This document shows positions 22,708 through 36,142 of a stretch of 64,000 nt of DNA, in pieces (position 1 is the first letter of the stretch; every line of letters starts with the position of its first letter). The notes under the pieces are model-generated. The model did no database searches, was not told where the DNA came from, and saw only the letters and a program-made list of their open reading frames with translations. The stretch lies in the NCBI RefSeq assembly GCF_020379485.1, contig NC_063451.1, forward strand, positions 25,774,630 through 25,838,629. Reading direction: 5' to 3'. A program made the translations under genes and the position numbers. This DNA comes from Brassica napus (lineage: Eukaryota; Streptophyta; Magnoliopsida; Brassicales; Brassicaceae).

Positions 22708-24553
22708 TCTTCTTTTTAAGCTGTTGATTCATATTTCATCTATAATCTTTGAAGGAGTCTTTAAGATGACTTGTGGCAAGTTGAACTATGAGAATAAAAT
22801 TTATGGATCTATACTGTTAAAACAGAAGTAGTCTTAAAAAATCTACCATAAAAAAGTTGTTGGACCTATTTAGGATTGCTATTTATTAGTTTTTGGTCCT
22901 ACAATAATTAATCTAACAATACAATATCAATCAAATACACTACATTTTCTCTTAGAGAATATAACTAACCAAACCAAATTTAAGTAACTAGATTCATCAT
23001 ATCTTTTCAAATTAATACAAAATCTTTGTCAATGCAGTACTATTATATCCAGCGTACATATGTTCTGTTACATTTTCTTAGTTATTACATTTTATCTATT
23101 AGATATAATATGTTTATGCAAAAAAAAAACTAGATTAGACAGACATGTGTTAGATAAAGTTTTTTTTTGGAAAATAATTGTTGGTTCACTTAATCAGAAT
23201 TAAGTATAACTAGGTTTTGTAGGTTGTTCCATTAAAATTGAAAATTTATTTATTTGATACAAAATAATGAAATATATCGGTTATCCAATTTCATTTTCAT
23301 CAATGTAAAATTATATTTTTAAACTAAAATAATTTATATTTTATAAAAAAAATAAAATGGGAAATAAAATGGTATAATATATAAGATATTGAAACTATAT
23401 ATATAATAATCCTTTTATTTAAAATATTAATACAAAGTAGATAATATCATATCAACACCAAAATATAGTTAATTAATAATAAAAGAAAATAGACAATTTA
23501 TAATATATTATTTTTATTATTGATTATCTAAATAAGTAAATAAAACTAAAATAGAAGAAAATAAAAAAAAATTATAGTAGATTTTTTTTATTGATAATCT
23601 AAATAAGTAAATAACAACTATTAAAAATTAACTTCTAAATATAAAGAAAAAGAAAATAGATTAATTTACAATATAGCATCAATAATATAAGTAAAATAAT
23701 ATTGAATTATAAAAATAAATTTTACTTTTTTTCTATCAAAATTTTCTTTATTTTCTTTAAATGATATAATAAAAGTTATATCAAAATTAAAAAATCACAA
23801 ATCAAATAGTTTTTCAAATATTTGTACTATTAAAAATATTAAAAAGTATATCAAACTGAATAATTTTCTTAAAAATATCATAAATTTTTATAAGGGTTTG
23901 TATCAGGTAATCCAGTGTCAGATCTCATGTTAAGGAAGGGTTTATACATTTTTATCAGAGTTTATCTGATTTTTAAATATCGGATTTTAACTAAGTTCGA
24001 ACCAGATTATATAGGGTTGACCTATCATTTACCGGTTCAACCGTGGGTCTGGATTGAGTACGAAAACACTGTTAAAACTATTTAACCCTATTTATACTAT
24101 GAAATTAACCCAAAAATATGCCGGGTAAATCATATATCTCACCAACTCAACATATATATTACTCTTGCACATAAAATATAAAAATGACGTTATAAAATAA
24201 AAATATACATACAAAACCTCAAATACACTGACTGATCAATTATATAATTTTAAACAAAAAATATTTTGTTCTTCGATATAATACGACTTTGTAACTTAAT
24301 AATGTACATCAAAATCATAACATTAACTTATATCAACATTTTATTAACCGAAAAAACCCGCACAGGTCAAAATCTAATTTGTTTTATAACTCAACCACTT
24401 CATAGGTTGAAGTATTGTTCCTTTCTAGGATCTTTTATAGTTTAAGTTGCATTGTAAGATCAGTGGTTACAGAATGGGAATACAAAATTTATTACTCTTT
24501 TACAGAAAGGTATATTTCCCCTTGTGAGGGATCTGCTGCAATCTTCAGATAAA
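22708..24553. other. AT-rich intergenic region between ERG28 and the hydrolase gene
   Basis: Convergent 3' ends on both sides. Very AT-rich from 22820 to 23890, then a slightly more complex stretch at 23890-24420 (for example ACCGGTTCAACCGTGG near 24032) that looks like old repeat DNA. No gene or clean repeat ends found. Confidence 0.55.
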
Positions 24554-26526
24554 CTATGGCTCAAAATTGTCAATCATGTGTTGTATAACATCTGCTCCAG
24601 CTGAATTGATCAACTTCGTTTTCACCTGTAATGTTTTTTTTAATCCAGATTTGAGTATGAACCACCTGTAATGATCATATGATAATAATGATGATAATGA
24701 ACACTTGCCTGAATGGTATTGTGAGCGAGAAATCTCTGCACGGTTCCTCTGAAACTAACATCAACTCGTTCCCAGCTCATTTTTGTTAGCTCTCTTATCA
24801 TTTCCTCTGCAATAGATTTTTTTTATTATGATGTTTAAAAGTCAAGATAAGAAGCCTGAGGATGAGAACCAACCTTCCATATCAAAATTCTTGGACCCGT
24901 TTGAATCGGTCACTGATCGAACTTCCTCATGGTTACTTGAGGTACTTGGTCCTTCAACGTTTACAATGTGAGGATACTTCTCGTTGAATGGACCGCGTTG
25001 AAGCTGAGAAGATCAGATGTAAGACAACTGATTCAGCATAACACAAGTATGATATTAAACACTGAAAGGTTATTTATTACCTTAGGAAGCTCGCTGCGTC
25101 GCCTGATAGACGATGTGCTCCAGCCTACTAGGTCTATCAACAAAATGGAGGTTAAGGTTCCAAATGAATTGCAATAAAGTAGTGAAAATAAGAGGCCTGA
25201 GGAAGAAAGGATACGGTCAAAAGTTGTGTTTGCATAAGCAATACGCCGCTTGAAGCATCTCAGAGCAGAACTGTTCGCAAAGGCAGATGAGATGTGATGA
25301 ATAATATTATTGGAGAATGGTTTCAACCATAAGATAACAAAGTTGGTGGAGGTAAACTCACATGAACTTAAGGTTTCTACGGTCGCTAACCATACGGAGG
25401 AGTAAGGGAGGCTTTCCATCATCATCACCATCAGCTAGAAAAAGATGTTTCCCCGTTTTACCAAGACACCATGACATACGCGTAGCTAACTTCTCCAATG
25501 TGTGAGATCCAGAAAACAATGGAACCTAATGCGAACCAAATTGTAAGTTTCCATGATTCATAACTCAACATCAAAGTCTACTTCATAGTATCTACTCTGC
25601 TCTAAACTCACCTGCTTATGTCCTCTTGAACCAAGGTGCGGCGTTGCAGAAGTTATAAAACACACAGGCTCCAATCCAGCGATTCTCTCTTTTGGTTCCT
25701 CACTGTTTTGCGGGGATTCTTGCTCATAAAGACAGGCAACGGCATACCTAGCAATCAAGCCACCTAAAGAATGTCCTACAAAGGAAATCTTCTGGAGACT
25801 TGGGTGACGTTTGATCACCGTCCTAACCTAAACGAAAGAGAAAACACAAATCTTACTTCCGCTGCAAGACTCAAGCAGAGATAACAAGTCCTATAATCCT
25901 ACCTCTTCTGCTAATCTTTGACCCATAACATCAACTCCATCAAATGTCTGTGTAGAATGGTTGCGTCTACTGCCTGCAAAAAGGTTCCAAATCATCACAA
26001 ACCATTCTCCGCAAATCTAATACTCATTATGGTAACAAGATCTAGAGTTGGATCTTCAGTAAAGATCTGAGAGAAACAAGAACTGAAACTCTAAGAATCT
26101 AAAGTATGGTTCTTTCTTCCTTCAAAGATCATTTCCATCAATCATGGAGGGAGAAAAGGACTCACAGTGAACGATGAGATCCTGAGGATACTTCTTCAGC
26201 ATCTGCTTAGCAGCAAATCTCCAGTTCTGAGCACTGCACACACAAAACATTATCAAGAACAGCTTGAAATCGAATATAATCAAACACACAACAACAAAGA
26301 ACCTTCCGATGAGACCGTTGACCATGACGACTAGATGAGTAGGCTCAGCGCGTTCCCCAGGGAACTCAACACTCAAATCAACGTTACCACTCTCGTCAGA
26401 TTCAGCTCTGAGACAGCCCATCCAATACTTCTTCTCCTTCTTCTTCTTCTTCTTCGTCAGATCACTTCCACCATGCCCATCTTCTTTTACAATCCTAGGA
26501 ATCTTGCTATCTTCTTCCACCTCCAT
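24554..26526 (-). CDS. Alpha/beta-hydrolase (DUF676 serine esterase), At1g10040-like, frameshifted
   Basis: Putative lipase/serine esterase. Ten exons in transcription order: 26303-26526, 26166-26233, 25903-25973, 25612-25827, 25362-25525, 25215-25270, 25081-25133, 24874-25004, 24709-24806, 24554-24625. Motifs: VVMVNGLIGS near the N-terminus, the nucleophile elbow GHSLGG in exon 4, and TSATPHLGSRGHKQV. Phases close through exon 7. Exon 8 is one base too long: a TTTT run at 24960-24963 (AAAA in the gene) shifts the frame after YPHIV and gives KR-stop, predicting about 300 residues rather than about 383. Exons 9 and 10 still read well in the old frame (DMEEEMIRELTKMSWERVDV), so the shift is recent or an assembly error. 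Intron 9 is GC-AG. The stop lies before later introns, so the mRNA may be a target of nonsense-mediated decay. Confidence 0.88.
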
Positions 26527-28030
26527 GAATAGTAAACGAAAAAGATGGAAACTTTCGATGCGGGTTTGCTAAAGGACGACACTTTAGGATAATTCGAGGT
26601 CTAATAAACGTGGGTTTTATACTTTAGACATGTTTGGAGAAGATGTTTCAGTCGTTAGGACGGTCTCCGCAGGAGAGCTGTCATCGTTGAAACGCCATTG
26701 ACATTTTCTATTCTTACACATACCATTTTTTTTCTAGAAGTACAACACATGTAATAACATAAGAAAATTTGCAAAAAGGACCTTTAACTATCAGTGTTTC
26801 ACAAATTATACTATTTACTTACTAAAGTTGATATAGATGGTAATTGAAAGAAACTTGAAAACTTATATGTAAATATGGAAAGATATTAGTTTGTTAAGTT
26901 TTCTTCTATGTATTAATGTTACAAGTTCATTATTGTGTATACCTTGATTATTTAAAACGCAAAGTGGTACGTTAAGAAAAAATTATATGCACATTCTTGC
27001 ACGTTCACTAGAGTTTTATAGACATGAATCATGATCATTACTTTAAACGCAGGTAATATAAAGGAAAAGATAGAATCCGCAAATAATGAAGTACAAATAC
27101 GAAGTAGGCTTGTAGTTGTATTGGACCGAGATTTTTATATGAAACTTATGCAGCCATGGCCCATCTCTTTGAATGGACCGAATCACACACAACACCAACA
27201 AGTAGGCAACAAGATATAAACTTTCAAGAAAAAAAAAAACTCTCTCTGTTTGGATGTCATGAGTACTGTTCTGTTTGGATGTATTGTCGCCTCGACTACT
27301 TGAGAGATCACCACTTCTGTGAGCCTGAGATGATTAGTATTCTTTTTACACCTTCTTTACATACAATTTGATAGTTCTGATATTTTGCATGAATCAAAAT
27401 CCCATAGGATAAAATATTAGATTTCAACCAACTGTCACTCTTATCAAATATTTAAGTCTGTTACCGCAGAGGAATCTAGCCTGGATTGAAAAAAATATAT
27501 ATCTATATGGATTTTGCGACTTATTATAGTAATTTAAGTTGTTTTGTTAGTATTATATTTGAAATATCAATTGGTAAGATTTTATAACTAACATGAAATG
27601 ATTCTCCTACTCTTAGGCTACGAATGAGGAGGGCATGAGAGATGAAGATCATATGGGTCGCAGGAAAACTGCATTTTAATTTTCATTCACTATTTTTTAG
27701 TTTTAAAATTTGTTTTGCAGGAGATCTGCGTGCAGATCAGATTTTTTTTGTCTTTTTTTGAAAAAGTACAGATCTCCTACATGCAGTTTTGTCTATTACC
27801 ATTTGGTGGTGGTTCACTCATTTTTTTTCTTTTGACCAATAAATGATTTTATTACAAAGTAATAATATATTTAATATTTTTATATAAAAAAGCACATTTT
27901 CATTCTATTTAACTTACAACTTTTACAATACAAAAAGTTTTAACCGTCTACTTTTTTTGTTAGATCATTTATCTAAATTATTTATATGATGTGTGCGTTT
28001 ATTAATTGTGTAAATGTAAAATATTGTACT

Positions 28031-28033
<3 letters not shown>

Positions 28034-28079
<46 letters not shown>
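28034..28079. repeat. (AT)n microsatellite
   Basis: About 23 uninterrupted AT dinucleotides. Likely variable in length between accessions. Confidence 0.95.
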
Positions 28080-28083
<4 letters not shown>

Positions 28084-28588
28084 GGAAGATAGACACATTT
28101 GGTCACTTACTAATATTTTCATATTTTAATTTTAAAAATACAGTTTCACAATTTTAATGCAATATTTATTGTTATTTATGTATTGTATTTATATATTATG
28201 TATTTTATTGTAATTTTTATTATTTAAATATATATACTCTATTTTTAAATTGCTTTTCTCTATTATAAACTGTAATCAGATGTTAAAATTGTAACATGAT
28301 TCGATATCTAAATCATGTATTTTAAATTCAAGTTAAAAATTGCAGTTCTTTAAAAATCATAAAAATTTCATATCTTTCTAATATATGTCTAAATAAATTA
28401 GTTTTTCGTCATATTTTATATCATTTAATTTTTCTATTTTCATATCATTTTAGATTCTAACAATGATATAAAATTGTATCAAAATAATTTATAGTTATAC
28501 TTATATATATAGTTACTTAATTTAAAATTTAAAATCTGGTTAGATTCGTTTGATCATTGACCCGACTATTATAAATGTAATAAGTTGT

Positions 28589-28651
28589 TTGATCTGCATT
28601 TGATCTGCTTTGATCTGCAGTTGATCTGCATGATCTGCGCTTGAACTGCTT
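28589..28651. repeat. Short degenerate TTGATCTGC tandem repeat
   Basis: Six close copies of TGATCTGC (the last as TGAACTGC) at 10-12 bp spacing. May be the subterminal repeats of a DNA transposon whose other end lies near 27720-27790. Confidence 0.6.
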
Positions 28652-29582
28652 TTACCATTCGAACACTTAGAGAAACAAAAAGCAATCTATACAAAAAACA
28701 GCTAAAAACTGTATAAGAGATATGTATATGTTTTCAATTGCTCACACAATCATTTAAAAAAATTCACACGTTAACGTTATCTAAATAATCAGATTCTTTC
28801 ATCTTCAAATTACACATCATTTTCAGAAATCTCACCAAACTTTGCTAGTTTGGATTTTAGTATGCTTAAGTAAAACACTAAGTATAGATAACTTGTGTTG
28901 TGGATATATTATCAAATTTAGAATACATTTGACGGTAGTTTTATTAAAAAAATACCAAATTATATAATTAACATAGTTTTAAATTAATTTAAACTGTAAT
29001 TTCCAGAATATAACCAAAGTGGGAAAAGACATTCCGAAAGTGTGCCATCTAGTGAGCTGAGAAACTCTCTCTGGCGCTCTTATCGAGACAGTCTGAGTAA
29101 ACCCGGTTTCACCACCCACGGTTTGCAGCTACCCGGTTTGCTTCCCCTTTTGGCAATGTTTTCGTATCACATTTCCCTTTGATTTTTTCACCAACTTGGT
29201 TTCTTTCACCTTTTGGGAAACTTTTCAAAATTTGCAATACCACTGGTTGTAATTCTTCCTCACCGTTTCGCCGGCAATGGCCGGCAAGGCATCTGCCTGG
29301 TGGGTCCTAAACACCAGCCTTGGCTTCCTACACCCCCTCCCCCCCCCACAAGATGATCTAACCTTCCTTCAGGACTGTTAGAGAAGGCTTAGAGTCGACT
29401 GTCACTCCTATAAATACTTTGCACCTACTTCATACTCTGCTTCACCTCGCTTCTAAGTTCCAACATCTATACTTTGGCAACCTGATAGTCACCTCAAAAC
29501 CTACTATTGTGCACCGTACGAAAGACAACATCAACACTTCCCACAGGCCTGTCTCTGTCTCCCTTTGCATCCCTAGTTTGCA

Positions 29583-31421
29583 ATGGCTAGACGCTTTACG
29601 GCTGAGGAAAAGGGTTAAACCATCACAGGAAACCCAACAGCTCCCCAGAGAATCAGAATACGTGCTCCGGACTTCGATCCATCAGAACTCATCAAAGACA
29701 ACTTACTCACACTGGTCGGACGTCTCATTAACCCTAGGGAACAAAAGATGAGTTCGGTCTTACCTTATTTGGCTAAGAAATGGGACGTCGATCCATCATC
29801 CGGCTCTGACCTAGGAAGAGACTGCTTTCAGTTTCGTTTTGAGGCGGAGGAAGACATTCAGGAGGTCTTGCGTAACAGACCCTATCAATTTGGACGATGG
29901 ATGCTCATCGTCCAACGATGGGAACCAATCATCTCACCAACTTTCCCATCTCAGATACCGTTCTGGATAAATATCAGAGGCATCCCTTTGCATTACTGGC
30001 ATGAGAAAGTGGTCAGAAACATTGGTCTGGATGGTCCTCAGCACGCGTCAGGGTTATTGTGGATGGCCTGAAACCTTTGGCAATGGAACCCACTCTGGAT
30101 TTTGATACTGGCGAAGAAAGTATAATCACTCTGGAGTATGAGAGATTGGGAAACCACTGCACCTACTACTTTCGTCTCTCCCACCTACAATCCCAGTGCC
30201 CTGAGAAACCAAGTGATGCCGCAAACACTCATACTGATAATGGTGTAGCTCCTATGCAACGAACGGAATCTCTAACCGCCAGGCGCTCCCCCCTGCGGGA
30301 GTCTAGGGAGCACATTATGCCGCAGAATCGACCGTTTCAACAAAGATACGACCGTCATGGGAGACCATTCGGTGAGAGAATCTCAGCAGCTGCACCTCGC
30401 CCAACGGGACCGAGGAATAAGTTAGCCCCCCCCAGCTCAACCTGCTATTCAGACTGCAACAAATGAGATCTCTGCGCCCCCAAATGAGCAGAGAGAACAT
30501 GCTTACTACTCCCCACCATACTCAAGGCGCCGTCTGCATCAAAATGGAGGAGAGCATCAACAGGAGGATAGACACAACCGTCGTAACTCCCCGAGACTTC
30601 AGTGGAAAGCCAAATCCACACTAGCGGATCAGGAAGCAACCTCGCAACGAAGGAGTAGCCACTCACCCAGGCCCTCTTTAGGACGTAATTTAGACAGGAC
30701 GGACTTCCCACCACTCAATGAAGGCATAGCAAATGCAACTACAGTCGGAGCAACAAACAGCCGATCATCTCACCCCCAATGGAGAACAAAACTATCAGTT
30801 CCAGATCATGAAGCAACAGCTCAACGATCACAAAAGGGCGCCTCCAGACAACATTCAGAACATGTCCTGGTCGCGAATAATGTCTTGACGCCCCCGAACA
30901 TTCCATCTAGAGAAAAGGTGATGGAAGAGCTGAGAGAAGTTACTCTACAGTATCTGAACGTCGACGACCCAACAGAGAGGGCAACTAGACAACAACGAGT
31001 GCTGCAAAGCGAACTGGACGGTACAGTGGAAGAAACCGCAGCGAATATTATCCAAGCTTCAACCAACGCGGCTCTCGCATCCCCAGCACCTACTAACCAC
31101 CAGGATACGGCCCCTTTTTCTCAGACAACAAGTCCCAGTAATGGGGGTGTAAACCCAGTGAGAAGAAGAGGCAGGCGGGCTAGGTCGGGAGTGTCTCGTA
31201 CCCATGTTAGGCTCAGTCCAAAAGTCTATGCTGGTATGGGATCCAAAAAAAGAAATCTGAACCAGCTACAAACCTCGCCGGGAACTTCCAAAGCCCAAGC
31301 GCCAAAACCCGCAAGGAAGCAGAGAAGAACTACCGCCTCCACAGCTCCGCCAATTACACTGATCCCGCCAGTAGCGAAACCGCAGATGGATTTTCATCTG
31401 CGAAATCGCGATCTTCCTTAG
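29583..31421 (+). pseudogene. LINE ORF1 (nucleic-acid-binding protein), broken
   Basis: Starts MARRFTAEEKG, the usual opening of plant LINE ORF1, followed at once by an in-frame TAA (29616). The frame then continues (RIRAPDFDPSELIKDNLL, KWDVDPSSGSDLGRDCFQ, PFWINIRGIPLHYW). A deletion or shift near 30040 removes the piece before VRVIVDGLKPLAME, and another shift at a C run near 30430 changes frame again. A partial zinc-knuckle with NHCTYYFRLSHLQSQCP is visible near 30155-30205. Confidence 0.8.
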
Positions 31422-31423
31422 CA

Positions 31424-34400
31424 ATGCTAAGCTGGAATTGTCGTGAACTGGGGAACCCCACGACAGTTCAGCGGATCAAGGAGCTTAATCAACAAGCTTC
31501 CCTTGATATAATCTTCCTCATGGAAACAAAGAATCCGGATGCCTTCGTACTGCAAGAGCTTGACTTCCTTGGGGCAGAGCATAGACATTTGGTTCCCCCG
31601 GAGAGGCCGAATAGTGGCGGACTTGCCCTCTTTTGGAAACAAGACATAGATATACAGATTCTCTCTTCATCCCAGAATGTAATAGATACTATCATTAATC
31701 ATAAAGGGTCATCTTTCTTTGCAACCTTTGTCTATGGAGATCCTGAAACACAACACCGGTTTATGGTATGGGACCTCCTTATATCACTCTCCTTATCACG
31801 AAACTCTGCATGGATATTAGCCAGAGATTTTAACGAGATCATAGACAACAGCGAGAAATCTGGCGGACCGGAGAGAGCAGAAGGCTCGTTTGGAGCCTTT
31901 CGGAATATGCTTTCCAATTGCGACCTATTCGACCTCAAACACACGGGCATCTCTTTATCGTGGAGAGGGCGTCGACGAACTCACCTTGTATTCTGTCGGC
32001 TCGACAGGGTCCTAGTTAACCCAGCATGGTCAGTTTGTTTTCCTACGGGCAGATGCCATTACCTGAATTTTGATACGTCAGACCACAGACCAGTGATCAC
32101 GGTCTTTGACTCAGCAAAGCGACGCAAGAACCGGCTATTCAGGTATGACCGCAGATTGAAAGATAACGCTGAGGTTAGAAATCTAATTGCTGAAGTCTGG
32201 AATGCTGATCCCAACCTATCCATGGACGCGAAGCTTTCGCGATGCCGCAAAGCTATCGCAACGTGGTCCAGAGAACAGTCTTTCAACAGAAAAGAAGCTA
32301 TAAATCAGTTAAAGCTGAGCCTAGAAACGGCCATGATCGACCCCCAGGGAGATGATTCCATGATCACATCTCATAACGCCAAGCTTCACATTGCATACAG
32401 AGATGAAGAAGAATTTTGGCGGCAACGCAGGAGAATTATGTGGCTCTCTGCAGGGGATAAAAATTCGGGGTTCTTCCATGCGATGGCCAAGGGACGCAGA
32501 GCACGCAACAGGATGTCAGTCATAGAGGATTCTGAGGGAAAGGCTTTCTTCAAAGAGGATCAAATTGCAGACCAGATTTCTTCTTATTTCAATGCCATGT
32601 TCACTTCAGAAAACCATGGCGGGCCCTCAGACTTGACGAAGGACATTGTGCACTCAGCACTCAAACCGAGCCTCTCAGGTGAAGTGAATCAGAGCCTCGG
32701 TACAACTCCAGAGGCTGACGAGATCAAACACGCCCTCTTCTTAATCCATCCGGACAAGGCTCCGGGACCGGATGGATTCTCCGCAAGCTTTTTCCATTCA
32801 AATTGGAACACAATCGGACAGTCACTGATTATGGAGGTGCAGGCTTTCTTCAGGACAGGGGTTATGCCACCAACAACAAATGTCACCTATATTAGACTGA
32901 TACCGAAGATCACAGGTGTGAAGAGTGTAGCTGACTACCGGCCAATAGCGCTGTGTAACGTCACATACAAAGTCATCACCAAGATTATTTCACTCCGTAT
33001 CAAAGCTACCCTTCAAGGAATCATCTCGGAAACGCAATCAGCCGGTCGAGCTATCTCCGACAATGTACTCATTACTCATGAGATCCTCCATACTCTTAAA
33101 AACTCCGAGGCTGTGGTGAATTGCTCTATGGCGGTCAAGACTGATATGAGTAAAGCTTATGATCGGTTAGAGTGGAATTTCATCGAGACGGTGCTACTAA
33201 GATTCGGGTTTGCGTCTCATCTGGTCGCCTTAATCATGCAATGGGTTACATCAGTGACATACTCCTTCCTAGTTAACGAGTCTGTTCATGGAAGAGTGAT
33301 ACCGTCAAGAGGCATTCAACAAGGCGACCCGCTATCTCCGTATCTCTTCATTCTTTGTGGAGAGGTCCTTTCCGGTTTGTGCAAACGAGCTCAAAGAAGC
33401 GGTCATCTAGCCGGCCTCAGAGTTGCTATACCAGCCCCCGACTGAATCATCTCTTGTTTACGGATGATACCATGTTCTTCCTCAATACATATGAAGAGAG
33501 CTGCTCGGCACTGATGCATATCCTTGAACAATACAAGATGGCATCGGGCCAATTGATCAATGCTACGAAATCCTCCATCACCTTCTCAGCCAAGACCCCG
33601 CAGGTAATACGGAAACGTGTTAAAATACACCTCGGGATTGAAAAGGAAGGAGGAACGGGCAAGTATTTGGGTCTCCCGGAACACTTCGGTCGGCGAAAAA
33701 GGGACCTTTTTACCGGAATTGTCGACCGTATCAGAAGCAAAGCGGCTTCTTGGGCTACACGTCGCCTATCAAGCACTGGCAAACTGGTTATGTTGAATTC
33801 TGTACTTACAGCGGTTCCTTCTTTCTCTATGACGTGCTTCCTCCTTCCTATGAGCTTATGCGATCGAATCCAATCCGCTCTAACGAGATTTTGGTGGGAT
33901 TCGTCACCGGAGGAGAAAAAAATGTGCTGGGTGGCTTGGGAGAAGCTTATCAAGCCTAAAGCTCACGGAGGGTTAGGTATTAGAGATATTCAGGCCTTCA
34001 ACAAGGCACTGCTGGCCAAACAAGCTTGGCGGATCATCACAAAACCCGACTGCCTGCTGTCCCGCATACTAAGAGGCAAATACTGTACCAAGGCTTATTT
34101 CCTCCAGGTTTCTGAAACAAAGACAATGTCGCACGGATGGAGGAGCATCATTGCGGGTAGAGATCTATTGGTTACCCGACTGGGTAAGGTCATAGGGAAT
34201 GGGGAAGGAACACGGGTCTGGAAGGACCCTTGGCTAAGACTTGATCACCCTACTGTCCCGTTTGGACCAGTAAAAGAAAGCGACCAAGATTTGTTTGTAT
34301 CTGATCTCATCTGCAGAGGAAGTGGAGAATGGAATATCAACCAAATAACAAGCATTATGACACATCTTCTTCCTAAGATCCTCTGTATCAGACCAAGTAT

Positions 34401-35451
34401 TACGGGAGCACCTGATTCTTATGTGTGGCTAGCTTCAAAGACAGGAGTATACTCGGTTAAGTCTGGGTACTTCGTAGCAGCCTCTATGATCCAGGTTGAG
34501 GACAACGAAGCCACTGAAGCTCAACGAACTACGGAGCAAGCGTTAAACAAAGGCATCTGGACCTGCAAGACCTCCCCAAAGCTTCATCTATTCTTATGGA
34601 AGATATTCCATGGAGCCCTGCCGCTGGGAGAAAATCTAGCAAAACGGGGAATGCTTACCAACATTTCTTGTAGACGCTGTGGTGAACTAGAGACGGCGGA
34701 TCACATCTTCCTCCACTGTGCGTTCACACGTCGAATCTGGTCAGCAAGTATCTGGAGAAACGAGTTCATACTGACAGATACATCTACTCTTGCAACAATT
34801 TTTCTGGAGTCAGCGAACTACATCAACCTTCCGCCATTAGGAATCAAAGAAACGATCTTCCCATGGATTTGCAGGGCAATTTGGACAGCAAGGAACTACC
34901 TTATCTTCGAGAACATGAATTTTGAACCTACTGATATTCTCTCCAAAGCCATTGCTAACGCCCGGGAATGGAATGCAGCGCAACTACCAGGCCTTGATCC
35001 TCCTATCGCACGGAATCCTCGATTACCACCGACACTCACGATCACCACTGAACCGGCCTGCTTCACTGACGCAGCCTGGCACTCGTCCACGAACAGAGCA
35101 GGGTGTGGCTGGTATATCCTAACACCTGAGAAGACTATCACTCTACAAGGCACCCGTATGTTTGAACACATCTCATCACCTCTGATGGCTGAAGCACTCG
35201 CCATCCGGTCAGCCCTCCTCCACGCCCTCGACGCTGGAATCACTTTAATCTGCATCAAGTCAGACTGTCAGGCACTCATCAATGCCCTCTCCTCGAAGTA
35301 TCACTCGGCGGATATCTACGGAATCATTCGGGACATCGAGGCTCTATCTTATCGTTTTTCTCGCATTTCTTTTAGTTTCATTCCGCGATCACAAAACTCT
35401 ATGGCTGATACTTTAGCCAAATCTGCTATGTACTCTGCTTTCCCCAACTAG
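31424..35451 (+). pseudogene. LINE ORF2 (endonuclease, reverse transcriptase, RNase H), broken
   Basis: The endonuclease begins MLSWNCRELG and has METKN, DFNEI and SDHRPV; two conserved glycines are changed (WNCRGLG to WNCRELG, GDFNEI to RDFNEI). RT motifs: HPDKAPGPDGFSASFF, YRPIALCNVTYK, SRGIQQGDPLSPYLF and LLFTDD, where FTDD replaces the usual FADD. Next come a Cys/His finger (CRRCGELETADHIFLHC) and an RNase H domain (TDAAWHSS, EALAIRSALLHA, SDCQALINA) as found in plant LINEs. A one-base shift near 33420-33445 splits the ORF just before the RT active site. Confidence 0.9.
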
Positions 35452-35515
35452 TTTTGGTTGGAGGTCTAATTAATTAATTCTCGTGTTCAAAAAAAAAAAA
35501 AAACCAAAGCGGGAA

Positions 35516-35933
35516 TAAAAGTCTAATGTTAGACCTCCAAACTAAATATCAAGATATTCAAGAGAAATCTCCAAGTCATCCACATGCAGTGGATCGAAAA
35601 ATATCATGTGTTAGTTGAGTCAGTGTTACTAATAAAAGCAATCACGAATGATCCACACCACCTATAATCTCATACTTGCCATCTACCATCCTTAATATTG
35701 TTGGCAATGTAGATATTCGAATCAGGATTCTCACAGCCACCCATACATATACTTTAGACAAAACTGTATGAAAATTGACGAGACATGACTACAAATGGGA
35801 TGGCTACAAAAGCATATAGCTTTACCTAAATTAGAAACGAGAAGGGTCCATTTAATGAAGAACTATGTAAGGAAATAAAGTTGGTATTTCTTTTCAAAAA
35901 AAAAGAAGAAGTTGGTATGCATTTAGTTCACTG
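35516..35933. other. Intergenic strip between LINE and Helitron nest
   Basis: About 420 bp of unassigned sequence. No gene or repeat ends seen. Confidence 0.5.
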
Positions 35934-36142
35934 CTAGATTAAGATATGCGCCTTGCGCGGGATAAACATTATATATAAAAATTATTTTATGTATTATATG
36001 TTTTTACATATTATGAAATAATAAATATATATTGAATAATTAAAAGTCAGTAATTATTACATATATAATTAAATTGGTGCGAACATATAAATCAATTTTA
36101 TTAATCCAGACAATTTTTTTAAATATTTTGTGTGTAATTAAA

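Larger units (their letters stand above)
26527..29011. other. AT-rich intergenic region upstream of the hydrolase gene
   Basis: The first part should contain the hydrolase promoter. From 27600 onward it looks like old repeat DNA: GATCTGC words appear near 27720-27780 and again near 28590-28650, about 0.9 kb apart, and may mark the ends of one element. No gene supported. Confidence 0.5.
29026..35501 (+). mobile_element. L1-type LINE retrotransposon, full length but broken
   Basis: A 6.5-kb element ending in a poly(A) tail (35489-35501). The target duplication is AACCAAAGTGGGAA at 29012-29025 and AACCAAAGCGGGAA at 35502-35515, 14 bp with one difference. It has ORF1 (RNA-binding, with zinc-knuckle-like Cys residues) and ORF2 (endonuclease, RT, zinc-finger zf-RVT, RNase H), the layout of plant L1 LINEs. 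The presence of a 5' UTR and complete ORFs means it was not 5' truncated. Frames are broken in both ORFs, so it is inactive. Confidence 0.92.
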
